Source of the DNA: Adineta steineri | Taxonomy: Eukaryota; Rotifera; Eurotatoria; Adinetida; Adinetidae | Assembly: GCA_905250115.1 (NCBI GenBank) | Contig: CAJNOI010000174.1 | Location: 88,286-152,285 of the forward strand | Direction of reading: 5' to 3' | DNA length: 64,000 nucleotides | Shown: positions 58,201 through 64,000 of the stretch, piece by piece | How the letters are laid out: each line of letters starts with the position of its first letter | How positions within the stretch are numbered: the first letter of the stretch is position 1 | The notes under the pieces: generated by a model | Told to the model about the DNA's origin: nothing | Database searches by the model: none | What the model saw: the letters and a program-made list of their open reading frames with translations, nothing else | Program-made: the position numbers and the translations under genes

Positions 58201-61200
58201 CAATAGAAAAATCAAGTTTAGAAGAAGAAAAAAAAAAGAAAATTTAAATATTATTTACTTTAGCTTCTTCATCACGTTTTCTTCGTCTTTCTTCAACTTG
58301 TGATCGATGATCTGTATCACGATTACGTAATTGTAACCATTTTTTGACTCGTTCTAATTGTTGCTGTTGCCTAAAAATAATAATCTTGACATATTATTCT
58401 TGTTAAGCTAAAGATTTTTTTTCCTCATTTACATATAGGAATTTCTTGTCAATATTTTTCTTCCTATTTAATATACATCAATCACTGAAAAAAAAACGAA
58501 GAGATTTTTCTTCGTAGTTAACTCAGCATACAAATAAGAAAATCTTTCCGTTCTATACATAATCGATAGACGATAAATGCTCTAGTGTCATTGTCTTAGA
58601 CGACTATAAAGAGAGAAAAAAAGATGTCAAACGCAAGCTGATGTAGATAATAACTAACGATTAAGCCTATAGACATTTAGAACAAATTGTAAACAATGAA
58701 TTGTATGGTGAGTGTAAATAAAAGTAAGATTAGTAGAAAAAAAAATTTAAAATATCATATTATTACATAAATGTTTAATTATGAAAAAGTTAAAGGTGAA
58801 AGATCAGTATTAAAAGGAAAATTATTTTTAGATTAGTAGTACAATGAGAAAAGAATTCTTTACCAATAATTTGATTTTGATACATTCGATATTTAATGTA
58901 AGATTTTAATCGATAATGAATTTATTCTCGAGTATTAGATTGCGTTTTTTTAAAAATCCTCTCAGTTCAAAAATGAATGCATGGTTAACTTTTCTTTTAA
59001 GTCATTAAAAAAAAACTGAATATTATATAATGATGAACATCAGTGGGTAGTCTCATTAATAAGCACTTACCACTTTTGTTCTTTTTTCCGCAGCTGTTCT
59101 TGAAATCTTTGTAAACGTAATACTTCAGCTTCTTCTTTTTTTTGTTTTACTAATTTAATATGTTCATCAAGAGCAAGTGATCGAAGACCATTACCATTGG
59201 CTGTGGATTTTATTGTTGACATTTTACTACTCATTTTTGATGTTGTTGCTGTTGTTGATGAAGGTCGTTCAATTTTGTTAGTATTATTGTTATCATTATT
59301 ATTATTATTATTATTTTTATTGTTATCGTGTTCACCGTGTGCCAATGAATCCTGAGACATACTGTCTATAAATAGAAGAAAAAAAAAATGTTAAGTATTA
59401 ATCATATATTATTGTGCTTATTTTATTTCCGATACTAATCGTACGCTTATATATATATATATACTTATAAACAAAAAAAAGAGAGAGAGAGAGAGAATTC
59501 TCAAGACACAATCAACTTATTCTAAACGATCAAAAAAGAAGGTGAGAAAAAAAAGGCAACGAAACGCGTTCTCTGTTCTCTTTTTAACAACTGCCGCCTT
59601 CATGATGTCGATCATATTTAGTCGTATATTCTGTTTCTTCTTCGTCATAATCGATACTATAAATTGATTTTTCACCGCCATGACCACTACCGCCGCCGCC
59701 ATCATAGATACTTTGTGTTGTACGACAAGTATTTCCTGTTTCATCCACATAGTATTCACTTGATTGATAATCAGGCATTGATGGTGGTGAAGGTCGATTA
59801 TGACGGTGACGATGACGATGACGATTTCCTATTGTACTTGTTGGTGTATTTGATATTGTATGTGATTGACGATGTGATTCATTCGGTGAACGAAATAAAA
59901 GTTTACCAGCTTCACAACAAAATAGAAATGCAACATTTGTATTTGTTTTTAAACGTTGTATACAACCAGGTTGTTTAATTTTAAGACAATAGATAATAAG
60001 TATTATAAATGTTAGACATATAATAACAAGAAGAATGATAAGAAGATTATTAGATGTTGAATGACGAAGTTTTTGATCCGATGTTATTATTGATGCTTGA
60101 GCTGCAGTAGCAAATGTTCGATTATTTATTGAAACTAATTGTGTAGGTACTTGTGAATCAATTTTAGCATTGGCTAAAATACGTGTCCATTCTTCATCTT
60201 CATCAGATAATGTTACTACAGTTGTTTCAATCGTGGTTGTTGTTGTTGTTATTTTAGTAGTTTTTCTAGATTTTGGTCTTTTAGTTTTCAATAATTTTAC
60301 TGGAATAGTACTTGTTAAATCTTCTTCTTCTTCTACTTCTACTGGTTCTTCCTCTGTCTCTTCTCCTTCCCCTTCTTCTTCTTCATCTGGAATATTAGTC
60401 GTATCTTCAACATCATTATGAATTATAGGTTTATGTCGAATAAGATCAATACGACTTGATTTTACTCCACTTTCCATACTAATTGTTGTTCCTTTTGTTT
60501 TTTTTCGAACTGGAATTGTTGAACTTAGTATTGCTGTCGTCACTGGTTCTATTGTTGTTGTTTTACGTCTTGCCCAATTACAAATAATTTGTACATTATG
60601 ATCTTTTTTCATAGGACTTGCTTTTAATTCCAAATAAAAAAATAATTCGGAAAACGGATCATTTTTAACATAACCTAATGTAAAATTATGTGAACCAGAA
60701 CCAAATAAAGCAATATTATTTGTTGGTAACATATCTATACATTTTCTTTCATGACGACTTATTGCTATTTCTAAATATGTCGTTTGTTTACAATCTAAAT
60801 TTAATTGTTTTGGATATATAAATGATTTATATAAATCATGTTCACGATTTATTTCACGTGCATGAAGTAAAACTTGTCCATTTGTCATTGATGAACGTAT
60901 TTTACAATGACAACGATTATATGTTCGATCTTTTGAATATGTATGACTTAAATGAATAATTGATCCTTCATCTTTCCAACTATCACAAATATCTTTTGAA
61001 TCAGGTATACAACCAAAATTAACTTGTATATAATTAAAATCTGGACAATTAGGTACACCAGGTGTTGTTATTGATGATGAAAGCATTTCATTTTTTGTTA
61101 AATTTATTAAACAAGTTTGTTTACCATTGCATGATAAAATATTATGACTTGAACCTTCTTGTATACAATCATATATACTAAAATGACATTCGTCTAATAA

Positions 61201-62195
61201 TGGTTGTTTTGTATAACCATATATAACACGTATAACTTGTATATGTTCATATTGAGAACAACGAAGATTTAAATGTACTAAATTTGTTTGTTGTAAACAA
61301 GCACTTTCAAAATGTAATGTTTCAACATTTGCAATAGTTGAATGAATTATAGAGAAAAGTAGTAGTAGTAGTTGTTTTTGTAGTATCATTATTGATGTAT
61401 AGATAGTTTTATGCAAGTTACGAGAGACAACGACAACAAGTTGTATTTGTCATTTTGTCGAGAATCGACGACGGGACGAGGTCGGTGTATTGACAAACAG
61501 ATGAACATCAGAGAAGATAGACAAGAGAGATAGAGATAGAAAGAAGAAGAAATAGTTAATCTCGAAAAAATGAAGAAGACAAAACACTTTCACGTACAAA
61601 AAAGCAATCCTTTAATAGTGATTCTTATGCAATACATTACAGTCAATGGAATACCACATTTCGATAAGATATATTTAATTGAAGGTCTTACATCTTTAAT
61701 GATTGTATGACAATACATATACGAAGAAAAATCCTATGAACGTGTTTTACTTACGATTCAATTCACCTTGTTCATCATTATTATTTTGTTGTAATATGAC
61801 ATTGTTCGTGTCGGCTATATACACTGAATCTGTTGCTGATTCATTATCTGAGATCGGATAGGTATCTAAATGTATATACATAGAAAGAGAAAGTAGTAGG
61901 TATGTGCAAGGTGAATATGAATATTTATTCTCATTTTTACCCCCTTCAATTATTCTTGTCATTGACAATGTAAGTCCTTCGACACAATCATTTGATGAAA
62001 TTTCTATTAAAAAAAAATGATGAAATTGTAACTATTCAAAATTTGATTTCTTTCTTTTTACCATGATGATCATTAGGTTGAATGTTTATTGAATTTTCTT
62101 TATAAATGAAGAATGAGAGAAAAAGAAAAAAGAAAAAGCAATTTAATAATTAAGAAAAAAAAAAGAATGAGATATTATTTACCTTGATTTTCCAT
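55296..62195 (-). CDS. MAP7/ensconsin-like microtubule-associated protein
   Basis: Fourteen exons (transcript order): 62195-62183, 62097-62062, 62003-61941, 61865-61755, 59365-59071, 58370-58259, 58195-58131, 58066-57930, 57812-57558, 57402-57161, 57103-56270, 55915-55707, 55649-55425, 55365-55296; 888 aa, all phases consistent. MAP7 proteins bind microtubules through an N-terminal coiled coil and recruit kinesin-1 through a C-terminal one. Exons 5-7 give the first charged helix (EHIKLVKQKKEEAEVLRLQR, ERVKKWLQLRNRD, KLDELLRREKEREQRV). Exon 11 holds a long Glu/Arg/Gln helix ending in NERKKRLDLIMRRTR, the signature end of the MAP7 domain. Ser/Thr/Asn-rich linkers lie between. Intron 4 (2389 nt) contains the SUEL-lectin gene. 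The first four exons are tiny and rest on splice phase only; an alternative start is the ATG at 59360, directly after an acceptor. Confidence 0.75.
59584..61416 (-). CDS. SUEL-lectin single-pass membrane protein, nested in the MAP7-like gene
   Basis: An intronless 610-aa protein. A signal peptide (about 10-29; an ATG at 61389 would start it tightly) precedes a galactose-binding SUEL-type lectin domain at about 34-137, with the conserved Cys framework and signature CNGKQTCLINLT and VPNCPDFNYIQVNFGC, as in latrophilin and EVA-1. A second Cys-containing domain at about 143-282 is unassigned. A Thr-rich and Glu-rich stalk (285-450) leads to one membrane helix (457-480, LLIILLVIICLTFIILIIYC) and a 130-residue cytoplasmic tail with His/Arg repeats and Gly-rich sequence. 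It is probably a cell-surface carbohydrate-binding receptor or adhesion protein. It is transcribed on the same strand as, and lies wholly inside, a 2.4-kb intron of the MAP7-like gene. Confidence 0.87.
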   Translation of the reverse strand: MHKTIYTSIMILQKQLLLLLFSIIHSTIANVETLHFESACLQQTNLVHLNLRCSQYEHIQVIRVIYGYTKQPLLDECHFSIYDCIQEGSSHNILSCNGKQTCLINLTKNEMLSSSITTPGVPNCPDFNYIQVNFGCIPDSKDICDSWKDEGSIIHLSHTYSKDRTYNRCHCKIRSSMTNGQVLLHAREINREHDLYKSFIYPKQLNLDCKQTTYLEIAISRHERKCIDMLPTNNIALFGSGSHNFTLGYVKNDPFSELFFYLELKASPMKKDHNVQIICNWARRKTTTIEPVTTAILSSTIPVRKKTKGTTISMESGVKSSRIDLIRHKPIIHNDVEDTTNIPDEEEEGEGEETEEEPVEVEEEEDLTSTIPVKLLKTKRPKSRKTTKITTTTTTIETTVVTLSDEDEEWTRILANAKIDSQVPTQLVSINNRTFATAAQASIITSDQKLRHSTSNNLLIILLVIICLTFIILIIYCLKIKQPGCIQRLKTNTNVAFLFCCEAGKLLFRSPNESHRQSHTISNTPTSTIGNRHRHRHRHNRPSPPSMPDYQSSEYYVDETGNTCRTTQSIYDGGGGSGHGGEKSIYSIDYDEEETEYTTKYDRHHEGGSC

Positions 62196-63130
62196 TTTTT
62201 CAACTCACTAGACAAAAGAAAAACATACCCATAGAGTTCATATTCATTATTGAAGCAAAAGATATGATTACTCTTACTTTTCTTTTTTTTTTTCCTTCGT
62301 CTTTATGCTTCGCTCGCTTACTTGCCGTCGTCTGTTCAACAGAGAGAAAGAGCGAGGCAGAGAGGGAGCCTGTGTGTCTCTCTTACCTATATATATATAT
62401 ATATATATATAATCTAGAAAAAAAAAGAAGAAGAACGAATGAAGAGGAAACGAACAACGACTCACACACACAATGTGTTTCCTTTCTTCATCGTCTTTTG
62501 TGCGTTGCTGCGCTGAGAAAAGAGAAATGTTTCCATCCCAATGGTCCTCACACTTTATCAAGAATATGTGGAATCACGCGGAGAGAAAGAAAAGAAGAAC
62601 AGCAACAACAGAAAAAAAAGTGGCAATGACGGCGGTGAGGCCAAACATTACAATGCGTCTTCTTAACATACGTTCAGTCGAATAATATTTATGTTGCTGA
62701 CAACAACGACAAAAAAAATCAATTAGATTGAACTATTTTTTTCAATGCACGTGTCGTACACCGACTAGTGATTATGATGTCTGTCTTTTATCTAGTAATA
62801 GGTTATAATGCATCTATAAAATGTTACTTATGAACATAAATTAAAGATCATTAATGATAGATTTAACAATAATGAGATATAACAAAACAAAAAAAGTCTA
62901 TTGATCAAATGCATCTACATTTGATTTTAAAATTCTCTATCCATATGAAACTCACGCTAATCCTTCATTTTCATATCTTGACTTTTGACATGAATCAAAA
63001 GAGATAAAATGTCGTTCACAAGGTCAAACATTTGTTTATAATCTAAAAAAACAAAAACATGTCGTTGATCTTTCGTTTATGTATATATATATATATATAT
63101 CACACGGAAGAACACTTTAGGTTTTTTTCT
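62196..63130. other. Intergenic, MAP7-like promoter side
   Basis: AT-rich, with a TA dinucleotide run at 62389-62411 and another at 63081-63100. Small overlapping open frames in both orientations at 62264-62685 have no recognisable product. An acceptor-like TTTTGTCTAG lies 15 nt upstream of the MAP7-like ATG, on the minus strand. Confidence 0.45.
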
Positions 63131-63494
63131 TTATTCTTTTAATTTAAATACACGACATAAGCCTTGCATATATGCACAAAGTAAATGTCGTTTATCTTTT
63201 GTTATAACCATATCCATTATTTCACAACCTTGACCACCACCACTTTTCCATTCTTTTAATGGTTCACCATTTCTTATGTCCATTAAACGAATATGACCAT
63301 CAAGACATGCTGTATATAAAAGATAACCTTCATTCAACAAACATTTAACAATACCACTTTGTAAATTAAGTGTTGAACGTAATAGTTTTGTATTTATATC
63401 CCATATATAAATATAACCTGATAATGTACCACATATAAGTAAATGGCCAGCACCGAATGTAACACTTTCAATTGTTGTTGTTGTTTCATTTTCA
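63131..63494 (-). CDS. AAMP: AAMP, C-terminal WD40 repeats (partial, cut by assembly gap)
   Basis: An open frame of 121 codons runs from the edge of the N gap to a stop at 63131-63133. It shows the last WD40 repeats of angio-associated migratory cell protein: IESVTFGAGHLLICGTLSGY, IYIWDINTKLLRSTLNLQSG, then YTACLDGHIRLMDIRNGEP, and a final blade ending CRVFKLKE. The pattern IESVxF...QSGIV...LDGxxRLxDxRxGxxL fits AAMP, a cytoplasmic WD40 protein linked to cell migration and ribosome biogenesis (yeast Sqt1-like). The N-terminal part lies in or beyond the gap. Confidence 0.85.
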
Positions 63495-63594
63495 NNNNNN
63501 NNNNNNNNNNNNNNNNNNNNNNNNNNNNNNNNNNNNNNNNNNNNNNNNNNNNNNNNNNNNNNNNNNNNNNNNNNNNNNNNNNNNNNNNNNNNNN
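63495..63594. other. Assembly gap (100 N)
   Basis: Exactly 100 Ns, a conventional placeholder, so the true distance is unknown. It interrupts the AAMP gene; translations through it are meaningless. Confidence 0.98.
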
Positions 63595-63918
63595 ATTTTG
63601 TTTTTACTTACTTTTTATTATATATATATATTTCATTTGAGAATAGGATTATTTCATTTCTATTCTTTATCTAAACGACCTTCAAAATCATGAGTATACA
63701 TTTATCAGTATCAATCGATTTCTATCTTCCCTTCGGTTGAAAAAAAAAATGCATGTATGTGTATATATATATCCACTTATACACACGAGAATTTATATTC
63801 GAAATTTTTTTGATTACATGCGTGCGTGCGTGCCTCAGGCTGTAGTCACAGTAATATTATTAAAATTACCTCCTTTTCTCTACATGTCTCATGCGTCTAT
63901 CTTTCATTATTTGTTAGA

Positions 63919-64000
63919 TCAAGAACATATACAATCATCGGATTCTTCTTCTTCTTCTTCTTCTTCCTCATCAAAACTTGACAATGTTCGATACCCAATA
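63919..64000 (-). CDS. Possible C-terminus of another minus-strand gene (poly-Glu tail)
   Basis: From the window edge the minus strand reads IGYRTLSSFDE, a run of Glu, then SDDCICS and a stop at 63919-63921. Co-orientation with AAMP is plausible, but only 26 residues are visible and the Glu run is a GAA microsatellite. The plus strand reads as poly-Ser instead. Confidence 0.3.
   Translation of the reverse strand, partial: IGYRTLSSFDEEEEEEEEESDDCICS

Noticed and set aside
62264..62685. Overlapping plus and minus frames before the MAP7-like gene
   Set aside because: Low complexity over a TA repeat and purine tracts; no coherent protein in any frame.
63884..64000. Plus-strand frame starting MSHASIFHYLL with a poly-Ser run
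   Set aside because: Driven by the TTC microsatellite. The minus reading ends in a stop and is co-oriented with AAMP. Neither is well supported.
1..64000. CRISPR arrays, rRNA, tRNA or bacterial operon signals
   Set aside because: Scanned by eye: no regularly spaced direct repeats with unique spacers, no rRNA blocks and no tRNA cloverleaf that I could support. The genome is eukaryotic. A covariance-model scan would be needed to exclude single tRNAs.

Overview
The window looks like nuclear DNA of a bdelloid rotifer (Adineta/Rotaria type). The evidence is AT-rich sequence, many very short GT-AG introns (about 45-60 nt) broken by a few long ones, and lineage-typical genes: an ADP-ribosyltransferase fused to kinesin-light-chain-like TPRs, a PAN/mucin/FG-GAP secreted protein and a B-box protein. 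All exon models were assembled by hand from splice signals, reading phase and recognised homology. Every multi-exon gene below keeps its phase across all junctions; none is checked against transcripts.

Layout. 1-339 holds the C-terminus of an unrecognised protein (+). 1123-3696 is an ART-TPR gene (-). 3.7-8.0 kb is gene-poor with a decayed retrotransposon Gag. 8051-11104 is phospholipase C-delta copy A (+), facing an intronless fungal-type delta-9 desaturase fused to cytochrome b5 (11214-12656, -). From 15.1 to 29.5 kb six genes run on the + strand: RanGAP1, mitochondrial IF3, mitochondrial PheRS, a cupin, PLC-delta copy B and mitochondrial malonyl-CoA:ACP transacylase. Gaps are 79-320 nt and there is a splice-acceptor-like AG just before most start codons, which is what a trans-spliced polycistron would look like. 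Three of the six act in mitochondrial translation or fatty acid synthesis.

From 39.6 back to 30.7 kb three genes run on the - strand: a nine-exon C-type lectin-EGF-STRA6 fusion, a dual-specificity phosphatase and a DnaJ/DnaJ-X co-chaperone. 43.8-45.5 kb is a B-box/coiled-coil gene, 45.5-50.5 kb a gene-poor repeat region and 50.5-54.0 kb the PAN/mucin/FG-GAP gene. 55.3-62.2 kb is a 14-exon MAP7/ensconsin-like gene (-) with an intronless SUEL-lectin membrane protein nested in its fourth intron. The window ends with the 3' part of AAMP (-), interrupted by 100 Ns.

Mobile DNA is mostly small and non-autonomous: three hAT-type MITEs with 8-bp target duplications (two inside introns of the STRA6 fusion), a TTAA-flanked piggyBac-type MITE and a solo-LTR-like element inside one cupin intron, two further inverted-repeat elements and four short GTGTGGGTG hairpins.

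The most unusual object is the 1119-residue lectin-EGF-STRA6 protein. A retinoid-transporter-family membrane domain carries its own lectin and EGF ectodomain, joined through two extra membrane segments that keep the expected topology.
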